Positions 7,990 to 15,399 of a stretch of 21,177 nucleotides of DNA are shown in pieces. Below the pieces are notes generated by a model. That model saw only the letters and a program-made list of their open reading frames with translations. It was not told where the DNA came from and did no database searches. Position numbers and translations under genes: made by a program. Origin of the DNA: Lichenicoccus sp964245755 (lineage in GTDB: Bacteria > Pseudomonadota > Alphaproteobacteria > Acetobacterales > Acetobacteraceae); contig CAXTNV010000057.1 in the NCBI GenBank assembly GCA_964245755.1, positions 1 through 21,177 of the forward strand, read 5' to 3'. Within the stretch, counting starts at the first letter, position 1. Every line of letters starts with the position of its first letter.

Positions 7990-8538
7990 CTACCGGTCGC
8001 GCAGGCGTAGGATCAGCGCCTCCGCCGTCACCAGGTCGGTGTCGAGCGCGCGGCGCGCCACATCGTGCGCGAAGCCCGCCCGGGCCAGTGCCCCCAGCGC
8101 GCGCCGGGATGCGGCCGGGTCGACCTGTGCTGGCATGGGCGCGAACGGGCCGATCCGGCGCCGGCGCGCCTGGATCAGGGCCGCGGCGAGCTCGGCGTCG
8201 TCGGGATCCTGCAGCGCCTCGGTGCGGGCGCCACGCAGCGCGTGCTCGATCGTCTCGGCATCCAGGCCACGGCCGGCGAGATGCGCCGCAACCGCGCGCG
8301 CCGAGCGGCCGCTGCGGGTGAGCGAGCGCACGCGCGACGTCGCGAACGACGCGTCGTCGACCGCGCCGAGGCGGACCATCTCGGCGGCGATCAGGCGAGC
8401 CTCGCCGCGGGCCTGCTCCTGGAGCTGCTTGATCGCGTCGGCCTCCGCCTCCTGCAGCAGCGCCCGGCGCGCCCAGCGCGACACCTGGCGCTCGAGCACA
8501 CGCACGAGCCCGCTCTCTGTGCTCGCGAAGCGCGCCAA
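7990..8538 (-). CDS. recX: RecX-family regulatory protein
   Basis: RecX proteins bind RecA and limit its filament growth. The frame encodes three-helix RecX repeats: LARFASTESGLVRVLERQV near the start, then IAAEMVRLGAVDDASFATSRVRSLTRSGRSARAVAAHL in the centre, and a third repeat with ALGALARAGFAHDVARRAL before LRLRDR. The start is uncertain. Family-like sequence extends upstream to PPDLRQAAIDY, but between the DUF6481 stop (8612) and this region there is no in-frame ATG, GTG or TTG. The TTG at 8538 is the first conventional option, yet it cuts into the first helix; the CTG at 8562 would keep it. A GGGAG sits just after the DUF6481 stop without a well-placed start codon. The identity is good; the 5' end is provisional. 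Confidence 0.8.
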   Translation of the reverse strand: MARFASTESGLVRVLERQVSRWARRALLQEAEADAIKQLQEQARGEARLIAAEMVRLGAVDDASFATSRVRSLTRSGRSARAVAAHLAGRGLDAETIEHALRGARTEALQDPDDAELAAALIQARRRRIGPFAPMPAQVDPAASRRALGALARAGFAHDVARRALDTDLVTAEALILRLRDR

Positions 8539-8611
8539 GTAGTCGATCGCCGCCTGGCGCAGGTCGGGCGGAGGGACTGGGCCGGCCGGACGCGATCGCC
8601 GGCCTGCTCCC

Positions 8612-8971
8612 TCAGCGACGCGCCTTGCGGGCGGCGTAGCGCTTGTCCCGCGCTGCCTTCTGCTCAAGCTTGAGCAGCGCCTCCTGACGTGTCGCCTCCC
8701 GCGCTGCCGCGTCGCGCTCTGCCAGCAGGGCTGCCGCGGCGACGGCAGCGGCCTCGCGCTCAAGGGCGAGGCGCGTCGCCGCCGCCTCGCGCTCACGACG
8801 ACGCTCGGCCATGCGCAGGTCCCGCGCCTCCGCGATCGCGCGCCGCTCCGCCTGCCGCGCCAGCAGCTCGGGGTCGTCCGCCGCGGGGCGGGTCTTGAAC
8901 TTTGCCAGCAGCGCCATCTTGGCCTCGGCGGAAGCCTTCTGCCGCTCGTCGAATTTATTGTCCTTGAAAAT
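8612..8971 (-). CDS. DUF6481-family protein, apparent ATT (or ATC) start
   Basis: The product is an Ala/Arg/Glu-rich, highly helical protein of about 119 residues, of unknown function. The N-terminal block FKDNKFDERQKASAEAKMALLAKF, read in pieces from 8968 downward, and the terminal KAARDKRYAARKARR fit my memory of the DUF6481 family. The middle is a long charged helix, probably a coiled coil. The only in-frame ATG (8917) would discard the conserved FKDNKF block. Upstream of that block there is no ATG, GTG, TTG or CTG before an in-frame TAG. A GAAGGG ribosome-binding site lies 5 and 8 bases before consecutive ATC and ATT codons (8974-8969), so I placed the start at ATT 8971. The gene is divergent from carD, and recX follows immediately. 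Confidence 0.7.
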   Translation of the reverse strand: MFKDNKFDERQKASAEAKMALLAKFKTRPAADDPELLARQAERRAIAEARDLRMAERRREREAAATRLALEREAAAVAAAALLAERDAAAREATRQEALLKLEQKAARDKRYAARKARR

Positions 8972-8974
8972 GAT

Positions 8975-9173
8975 CGCGACCCTTCGTCTCGTTCCGGCAC
9001 ACCAGCTGGTAGCGACGCGCGGCGGTTTCTAGCCGTTGTTGCGCTGCGGTGTCACCACCATATGCGCGGCAGTCCTTTTATGCGACAATACGCCCGAGTT
9101 GAAGTCGTGGCGCACGCGCCACCTTGCAGGGGATGACGATGCCGGAATGCTTTCCACGTCATTCCGAGATGGC
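8975..9173. other. Divergent intergenic region between the DUF6481 gene and carD
   Basis: About 200 bp separate the two divergent genes and must hold both promoters unless a longer leader is used. I see no convincing consensus promoter pair. AT-richer patches occur around 9060-9092 (TATGCGCGG and TTTTATGCGACAATACG), which stand out against the GC-rich background and are the likeliest location. There is no additional gene or strong repeat here. Confidence 0.4.
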
Positions 9174-9179
9174 GGGAGG
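9174..9179 (+). promoter_or_regulatory. Ribosome-binding site that fixes the carD start
   Basis: GGGAGG is separated by six bases from the ATG at 9186. An earlier in-frame ATG at 9036 has no such site and would add a 50-residue extension unlike the family. Confidence 0.75.
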
Positions 9180-9185
9180 CCAGCG

Positions 9186-9770
9186 ATGAACGTCTTTAAA
9201 CCCGCAACCAGAACCGCGATGACCGAGGCCCAGGTCCGCAAGGCCGCCGCCAACACCGCCGGCCACGAGAAGACCGTCGACAACGATCCGTTCAAGGAAG
9301 GCGATGCGGTGGTCTATGCGGCGCATGGCGTCGGCCATATCGACCGCATCGGCCTGGAGGAGATCGCCGGGCACAAGCTCGAGGTGATCCAGGTCTCGTT
9401 CTCAGACAACCAGATGACGTTGCGCATCCCCCTGGCGCGCGCCCGCGCTTCCGGCCTGCGCAAGATCGCCAGCCGCGACATCGTGGAGAAGGCAATGGCC
9501 GTGATCCGCGGCAAGCCGCGCATCAGCAAGGCGCTGTGGGCGCGGCGCGCGGTGGAGATCCAGGCGCGCATCAACTCGGGCGACCTGCTCCAGGTGGCAG
9601 AGGTGGTGCGCGACCTGCAGCGCCACGTCGACAATCTCGAGGGCAGCTTCAGCGAGCGCAAGCTGTTCGAGCTGGCCCTGGACCGGTTCGGCGCCGAGAT
9701 CGCGGTGGTCGAGGGTGCGGACAAGGGGGCTGTGCTCGACCGCCTGACCGCGACCATGAAGGCGGCCTGA
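9186..9770 (+). CDS. carD: CarD/CdnL-family transcription regulator
   Basis: CarD/CdnL proteins bind the RNA polymerase beta subunit through an N-terminal RID Tudor-like domain and stabilise open promoter complexes, often at rRNA and growth or stress genes. The 194-residue protein has a 35-residue polar lead and then the RID domain starting FKEGDAVVYAAHGVGHI (36-52), with NQMTLRIPLARA (75-86). The C-terminal helical domain includes KALWARRAVEIQARINSGD (115-133), AEVVRDL (138-144) and GSFSERKLFELALDRF (153-168), as expected for the family. The leading segment MNVFKPATRTAMTEAQVRK is longer than in many homologues. The gene has its own promoter region and ends at a convergent junction with the cspA unit. 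Confidence 0.93.
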   Translation: MNVFKPATRTAMTEAQVRKAAANTAGHEKTVDNDPFKEGDAVVYAAHGVGHIDRIGLEEIAGHKLEVIQVSFSDNQMTLRIPLARARASGLRKIASRDIVEKAMAVIRGKPRISKALWARRAVEIQARINSGDLLQVAEVVRDLQRHVDNLEGSFSERKLFELALDRFGAEIAVVEGADKGAVLDRLTATMKAA

Positions 9771-9773
9771 AGC

Positions 9774-9794
9774 GAGGCGGGCCTCCGCCGCCTC
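9774..9794. terminator. GC stem-loop after carD, possible terminator
   Basis: A perfect 7-bp inverted repeat (GAGGCGG / CCGCCTC) with a 7-base loop lies four bases beyond the carD stop, in the convergent gap before the microprotein gene. No T-run follows on either strand, so intrinsic termination is only a possibility. Confidence 0.35.
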
Positions 9795-9866
9795 AACCGA
9801 GGAGCGGAGACCTCCCGTCGATGCCGCAGGCGGCCTTTCCGGACAGGCAGCCTAGTGGCGGCCGGC

Positions 9867-10040
9867 TCAGGACGGGTTCTCCTCTCCCCCCATGGCCTCG
9901 TCGCCGTCGCGCGCTGCGGGAGCATCGCTGGCCGGTTGCTGGACCGCCGCTTCCTTTTCGCGGCGCTTGGCTTCCTTCTTCGCTGCCTTGGCGCGGTCGC
10001 GCTCGGCCTTCTGGAACCCGTAATTGACCTTGAAGGTCAT
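9867..10040 (-). CDS. Small basic/charged protein (57 residues) downstream of cspA
   Basis: An unambiguous short gene begins MTFKVNYGFQKAERDRAK and ends GGEENPS. Residues 11-31 are an Arg/Lys/Glu/Ala-rich helix (KAERDRAKAAKKEAKRREKE), followed by an acidic disordered tail. The ATG has one of the best ribosome-binding sites in the window (AGGAGGA three bases upstream). It starts only 10 bp after the cspA stop, so it is almost certainly on the cspA transcript. I do not know a function. The strongly charged helix would suit RNA or ribosome binding, but that is a guess. Confidence 0.8.
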   Translation of the reverse strand: MTFKVNYGFQKAERDRAKAAKKEAKRREKEAAVQQPASDAPAARDGDEAMGGEENPS

Positions 10041-10043
10041 TAT

Positions 10044-10050
10044 TCCTCCT
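10044..10050 (-). promoter_or_regulatory. Strong ribosome-binding site of the 57-residue microprotein
   Basis: AGGAGGA lies directly between the cspA stop and the microprotein ATG at 10040. It supports translation of this short frame. Confidence 0.75.
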
Positions 10051-10257
10051 TCAGGCGACCTTTAGATTGACTGCGGAAACCCGGCCCTTCTGGCCGCTTT
10101 CCAGATCGAAGCTGACCGACTGGCCGTCATTGAGGCTCTGCAGGCCGGCACGCTCCACCGCCGAGATATGCACGAACACGTCGCTGGACCCGTCCGAAGG
10201 CTGGATGAAGCCATATCCCTTGGTCGCGTTGAACCACTTAACCGTGCCGTTCGGCAT
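10051..10257 (-). CDS. cspA: Cold-shock domain protein (CspA family)
   Basis: A single OB-fold cold-shock domain of 68 residues that binds single-stranded RNA/DNA and acts as an RNA chaperone. It begins MPNGTVKWFNATKGYGFIQP, with RNP1 KGYGFI (13-18) and RNP2 VFVHIS (27-32), and ends GRVSAVNLKV. The length is typical. A GGAG lies seven bases before the ATG. The paralogue cannot be assigned, and the sequence alone does not show whether it is cold-inducible. A leader of about 70 nt from the proposed promoter is shorter than the classic Escherichia coli cspA leader. Confidence 0.95.
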   Translation of the reverse strand: MPNGTVKWFNATKGYGFIQPSDGSSDVFVHISAVERAGLQSLNDGQSVSFDLESGQKGRVSAVNLKVA

Positions 10258-10336
10258 GGCCTATCTCCTGCTCTCGGAGGCCACCGCAACGACGACCCAT
10301 CTGCTCGACCGTAATGGAAAGAAGCACCGAGGATTC

Positions 10337-10365
10337 ATTATGCCGAGGATCCTTCCCGGTGCCTA
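10337..10365 (-). promoter_or_regulatory. Candidate sigma-70-type promoter for cspA
   Basis: On the minus strand TAGGCA (10365-10360, four of six consensus matches) and CATAAT (10342-10337, five of six) are separated by 17 bases. A start near 10330 would give a leader of about 73 nt. It is the most AT-rich spot in the region. Confidence 0.4.
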
Positions 10366-10374
10366 CCCGGTGGT

Positions 10375-10404
10375 TTGACTTGGCCGACGCGCACACGGCA
10401 TCAT
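10375..10404 (+). promoter_or_regulatory. Candidate promoter for the argD-argF unit
   Basis: TTGACT (10375-10380) is a near-consensus -35 element, followed after 18 bases by CATCAT (10399-10404), a four-of-six -10. Transcription would start about 110 bp before argD. It lies divergently next to the cspA promoter. Confidence 0.3.
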
Positions 10405-10522
10405 GAAGCTGCCGGCGCGGAACCGCCGGCGCCCGGCTGTCGTGGCTCCCGGATCGGCCTGGATGCCGAGGACAGGCTGATCGCCCGCGAGGCGGCCGCC
10501 GACGAGGTGCAGGACCAAGCCG

Positions 10523-11709
<1,187 letters not shown>

Positions 11710-11713
<4 letters not shown>

Positions 11714-12696
11714 CGGGACCGGATCCGCGGCATTATCTCGAGCTGCGCGATCTCGACGGGGCCACGCTGCGCGCGATCCTCGAGGTCTCAAGCGCGATCA
11801 AGCGCGCTCAGCGCGGCGGCGAGCGGCCCGCGCACCCCGACCGTCCGCTCGCGGGACGCACCCTGGGGCTGATGCTGGAGAAGCCCTCCACCCGCACCCG
11901 GGTGTCGTTCGAGGTCGCCATGCGCCAGCTCGGCGGCGACGTGGTGGTGCTGTCGGCGCGCGACATGCAGCTGGGACGCGGCGAGAGCATCGCCGACACC
12001 GCGCGCGTGCTGTCGCGCTTCCTGGACGCCGTGGTGCTGCGGACCGATGACGCGCACAAGCTGCGCGAGCTGGTCGCGTACAGCACCATCCCTGTGATCA
12101 ACGGCCTGACCGCCGCCTCGCACCCGGCACAGCTGCTGGCCGACATCCTGACTTTCGAGGAGCATCGCGGCCCGATCCGCGGGCAGCGGATCGCCTGGTG
12201 CGGCGACGGCAACAACGTGCTCGCGTCGTGGATCGAGGCGGCGGTGCGGTTCGGCTTCCAGCTGCGCATCGCCACCCCGCCGGACCTGGCACCGCCGCCG
12301 GCGCTGCTGCGCTGGGCCGCCGCCAACGGCGAGGCCGGAGGCGCGGTCATCGTGGCGCGTGACGCGGCCGACGCCGCCACGTCGGCGCGCTGCGTGGTCA
12401 CCGACACCTGGATGTCGATGTCGGACGATCCCGCGGACAACCGGGCGCACCTGCTGGCGCCGTACCGGGTCGATGCGGCCCTGATGGCGCAGGCGGCACC
12501 GGACGCGCTGTTCATGCACTGCCTGCCGGCGCATCGCGGCGAGGAGGTCACCGACGAGGTGATCGACGGCCGCTGGTCGGTGGTGTTCGACGAGGCCGAG
12601 AACCGGCTGCATGCCCAGAAGGGGCTGCTGGCCTGGGTGCTCGGCGGAGCAGACTGGACCCGGCTCGCGCGGATCGACGGGGCGGCATCGTCATGA
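11710..12696 (+). CDS. argF: Ornithine carbamoyltransferase
   Basis: Transfers the carbamoyl group from carbamoyl phosphate to ornithine to make citrulline. The 328-residue protein carries the carbamoyl-phosphate motif STRTR at 60-64 in EKPSTRTRVSFEVA, then MQLGRGESIADTARVLSRF. It also has HPAQLLADILT, the ornithine-side loop DTWMSMSDD (usually SMGQE in many homologues) and HCLPAHRGEEV with Cys271. The ATG overlaps the argD stop, so the pair is coupled. It is slightly longer than the usual ~310 residues because of an insertion around PHPDRPLAG and a longer C-terminal tail. Confidence 0.95.
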
Positions 12697-12733
12697 CGCC
12701 GCGCGGGGCGGCTCCGGTACAGGGATGCGGCCG

Positions 12734-13060
12734 ATGACCGAGCCTCCGGTGAATGCGACACCGTCCACCACCGAGGATGTGCCGGCGGCGCCGGGCTGGG
12801 TCGAGCAGGGCCTCGACGAGATCCTGGCCGACCCGGCCTGCGGCCTGACGAGCCGCCCGAGCCTGCGCGGCCACCGCAACACCTATCTCGACTGCCTGGC
12901 GGCGGCCGGGCGCGGCGCCGACATCGACGAGTCGCACGACCGCTGCCGCCGCGCGCTGCTGGCCACGCTGGTCGAGCAGGAAGGCCTGCCGGCGAACCGG
13001 GCGCGCATCCTGGAGCAGAAGCTCGAGGCGCTGGAGGCGGAACTCAGCGAACGCATCTAG
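12734..13060 (+). CDS. Unknown 108-residue protein between argF and hslO
   Basis: I do not recognise this family. After a Thr/Pro-rich lead (MTEPPVNATPSTTEDVPAAP) the protein is mostly helical: GWVEQGLDEILADPACG, RNTYLDCLAAAGRGADIDE, HDRCRRALLATLVEQEG, and a final LEQKLEALEAELSERI that looks like a short coiled coil. It has three cysteines and no transmembrane segment or signal peptide. An ATG at 12725 would add three residues, but the AGGG site fits the ATG at 12734 better. The gene lies 37 bp after argF and 135 bp before hslO in the same direction, so it is probably part of the same transcript. Confidence 0.75.
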   Translation: MTEPPVNATPSTTEDVPAAPGWVEQGLDEILADPACGLTSRPSLRGHRNTYLDCLAAAGRGADIDESHDRCRRALLATLVEQEGLPANRARILEQKLEALEAELSERI

Positions 13061-13195
13061 CGCTGCTCCGCCACGGCTCGCGGCGCCGGGGCGGAAGCGG
13101 CGGCGGACCACCGGCGCGCCCGGCGGAGCACCAGGCGGGCCCGGCTCAGCGCCGCGGTCTGGCGATCCACCGCCTCGCCCCCTATCTTGCCGGGC

Positions 13196-14176
13196 ATGGT
13201 CGAAACACCCGCCTTCCTCGACACCAACCGCCCAGACGTTCCCGACATCGTGGTGCCGCGTGGCATCACGCCGTTCTTCCTGCCGGGTCATCCGGTGCGT
13301 GGCCGGCTGATACGGCTCGGCCCGCTGGCCGACGCGCTGCTGTCGCGTCACGACAACCCGGACGCGGTCACCAGGCTGGCCGGCGAAGCGCTGGCACTGG
13401 TCGCCGGCCTCGCCTCGGCGCTGAAGTTCCGCGGCTCGTTCAGCCTGCAGGCGAAGGGAAACGGCCCGGTCTCGATGCTGCTGGCCGACTGCACCGATGC
13501 CGGCGCTCTGCGCTTCTACGCCCGCACCGACGCCGACCGCGTCGCCGCCCTGCAGCACGCGGACTCGCAGCCCAACGCCGCCACCCTGCTTGGCGGCGGC
13601 TACCTCGCCTTCACCGTCGACCAGGGCGGCGAGACCGAGCGCCACCAGGGGATCGTGGCGATCGAGGGCGAGACGCTGGCGGCGATGGCGCAGCACTACT
13701 TCGAGACCTCCGAGCAGCACGACTGCGCGGTGCGGCTGGCCTGCCGCAAGACCCAGCAGGGCTGGCGCGCCGCAGCGCTGGTGCTGGAGCGGATCGCCCA
13801 TGGCGGCGGCATCACCGCGCCGGACGGCGCCGAGCAGGAGGTGGTGGACGCCGGGCCGGACGAGGGCGGCGGCGAGAGCTGGCGCACCGCGCTGATGCTG
13901 GCGGCGACGCTCGGCGACGAAGAGCTGCTCGATGACGCGCTGCCGGCCGAGGAGCTGCTCTACCGCCTGTTCCACAGCGAGGGCGTCGCCGCCGACCGCC
14001 CGCGCGCGCTTGCCTATGGCTGCCGCTGCTCGCGCGCCCGCCTGGCCGGCATTCTCGAAGGCTTCCCGGTGGACGACCTCGACCACATGATGGTGGATGG
14101 CGACATCGTCATGACGTGTGAATTCTGCAATCTGGATTTCCGCTTCCCGCGTGACAGCGTCAAGGGTAGTGGCTGA
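13196..14176 (+). CDS. hslO: Redox-regulated chaperone Hsp33
   Basis: Hsp33 is a holdase chaperone activated by oxidation of a C-terminal zinc-bound cysteine cluster. The 326-residue protein has the N-terminal domain (RGRLIRLGPLADALLSRH, LALVAGLASALKFRGSFSLQ, GPVSMLLADC, LLGGGYLAFTVDQG, HYFETSEQ). Its redox switch is YGCRCS (Cys276, Cys278) and MTCEFC (Cys308, Cys311), the expected CxC...CxxC pattern. I chose the ATG at 13196; a TTG at 13187 adds three residues and neither has a strong ribosome site. argD-argF-hslO is a recurrent gene order in alphaproteobacteria. Confidence 0.95.
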   Translation: MVETPAFLDTNRPDVPDIVVPRGITPFFLPGHPVRGRLIRLGPLADALLSRHDNPDAVTRLAGEALALVAGLASALKFRGSFSLQAKGNGPVSMLLADCTDAGALRFYARTDADRVAALQHADSQPNAATLLGGGYLAFTVDQGGETERHQGIVAIEGETLAAMAQHYFETSEQHDCAVRLACRKTQQGWRAAALVLERIAHGGGITAPDGAEQEVVDAGPDEGGGESWRTALMLAATLGDEELLDDALPAEELLYRLFHSEGVAADRPRALAYGCRCSRARLAGILEGFPVDDLDHMMVDGDIVMTCEFCNLDFRFPRDSVKGSG

Positions 14177-14209
14177 GCCGCCGGAGCCAGCCTGGCGCCG
14201 GGCGGCTCA
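14174..14209 (+). terminator. Strong hairpin overlapping the hslO stop codon
   Basis: A perfect 9-bp inverted repeat, TGAGCCGCC (14174-14182) and GGCGGCTCA (14201-14209), encloses 18 bases that are themselves largely self-complementary (GCCAG/CTGGC). The left arm begins with the hslO stop codon. No T-run follows. It may end the hslO transcript or protect it; the next gene begins 24 bp later. Confidence 0.45.
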
Positions 14210-14221
14210 GGTCTGACAGCT

Positions 14222-14226
14222 GGGAG
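14222..14226 (+). promoter_or_regulatory. Ribosome-binding site supporting a TTG start at 14234
   Basis: GGGAG lies seven bases upstream of the TTG at 14234. The first in-frame ATG comes 26 codons later, inside well-formed sequence, so the TTG is preferred. Confidence 0.6.
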
Positions 14227-14233
14227 AAGCGGT

Positions 14234-15399
14234 TTGCCGTGCTGGCCGGTTTCGCATCGTGACGGGAAATACCAGGTCACCGACACCGACGGGATCCTGT
14301 ATCCCATCACCATGGGCCGCAACCCGGTCGAGGTGCTGCAGCCGGGCTGGTATCCGGTGGGGCTGCAGACCGGGCTGCGGCCGTTCCACCTGCTGGAGCT
14401 GCGCAACGACGCGGGCGCCGGACTGGACGCGGTCTGGTACCTGAGCGAGGAGCTGGATTTCGTCAGCCACGACGCCAGGCGCTTCACCCCCGAACAGGCG
14501 GCCCAGCTGGTGTCCAGCCTGTCGCCGCTGCTGCGTGACCTGCACGACCAGACGCTTTGCGCGCCGCGCCCCGTCGTCGCGGAGTCGAGCCACGCCTTCG
14601 ACGGCATCAACCCGGCCTTCGTGCGCGACCTGATCGGGCTCATCGTCGAGACGGCGCTTTCGGCACCCGAGCTGGTGGCGGCGGACCGGCTGGAGCGGAT
14701 CAGCTCGCACTACATGGCCAACGGGGTGCGGCTGTCGGCCTCGCTGCTGCGCCACTGCCTCGACGTCACGATCCCCGGATCGGTCGAGGATGCGCCTCCA
14801 GAAACACCCGCGCCGCCACCGTCGCCTTTCCGGGCCGCTTCCCCGGTCGATGCCTCCCTGCTGGAGGCGCACGAGCATGCCGTCCTGCCGGATGGCCCGA
14901 TCCGGCACGCCTACCGCTTCTTCGATCCGGGCGGCGAGCTCGCCTTCTACCTGCTGTTCCCGCGCGAGGGTGCACCAGCCCTCTACGTTCCGGCGATGAA
15001 CGCCGTGTTCATCACCGAGCAGGGGCTGACCGGAGCACAGGTTATGACCATCCTGATGAGCCACTACGCCTCGCACACCGACCGCGTGGTGCAGCCCCAG
15101 GCGGAGCCGCAGGCGGGGCCGCCGGCAGCGATGCCGGCGCCGGAGCCGTTCACCGCCGCCAGCNNNNNNNNNNNNNNNNNNNNNNNNNNNNNNNNNNNNN
15201 NNNNNNNNNNNNNNNNNNNNNNNNNNNNNNNNNNNNNNNNNNNNNNNNNNNNNNNNNNNNNNNGCAGGCGGGGCCGCCGGCAGCGATGCCGGCGCCGGAG
15301 CCGTTCACCGCCGCCAGCACGCCGCCCGGCCCCGTCGAGCCCGCCGGGATGCCGCCGGCGAACTGGTGGACGAGATTGTTCGGGCTGGGGAACTCCTGA
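14234..15399 (+). CDS. Unknown protein with Pro-rich linker, interrupted by assembly gap
   Basis: I do not recognise this family. The N-terminal ~200 residues include KYQVTDTDGILYPITMGRN, EVLQPGWYPVGLQTGLRPF and FVSHDARRFTPEQAAQLV. A second folded block follows (IRHAYRFFDPGGELAFYLLF, VPAMNAVFITEQGLTGAQV). Then comes a Pro/Ala/Gln linker (QAEPQAGPPAAMPAPEPF) and an aromatic C-terminus NWWTRLFGLGNS. No signal peptide or transmembrane helix is evident. One hundred Ns (15164-15263) break the linker. The 55 bases before and after the gap are identical; merging them gives a continuous frame of about 336 residues ending in the TGA at 15397. The stop overlaps the next ATG (TGATG), so the two genes are coupled. 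Confidence 0.7.
15109..15163 (+). repeat. Left copy of a 55-bp identical repeat flanking the gap
   Basis: This 55-bp stretch, starting GCAGGCGGGGCC and ending CCGCCGCCAGC, is identical to 15264-15318 directly across the N run. It encodes the Pro/Ala linker. The exact length suggests a shared k-mer at contig ends. Confidence 0.9.
15164..15263. other. Assembly gap of exactly 100 N
   Basis: A run of 100 Ns is a conventional placeholder for a gap of unknown size. The reading frame across it is not maintained if the Ns are taken literally, because 155 extra bases are not a multiple of three. Confidence 0.98.
15264..15318 (+). repeat. Right copy of the 55-bp identical repeat
   Basis: Identical to 15109-15163. 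The sequence after it (from 15319) continues the reading frame of the left copy without a break when the two are superposed. Confidence 0.9.

Noticed and set aside
10327..10350. TCCTCGG direct repeat in the cspA promoter region as a regulator site
   Set aside because: Only two 7-base copies are present, too short to separate from chance.
13064..13130. TGCTCCGCC / GGCGGAGCA inverted repeat before hslO as a terminator or riboswitch
   Set aside because: The arms are about 50 bases apart in very GC-rich DNA where such matches arise often. There is no T-run and no known riboswitch core.
15109..15318. 55-bp repeats as a CRISPR-like or site-specific recombination element
   Set aside because: They are exact copies on both sides of an N run inside a coding frame, which fits an assembly overlap; there are no spacers or recombinase.
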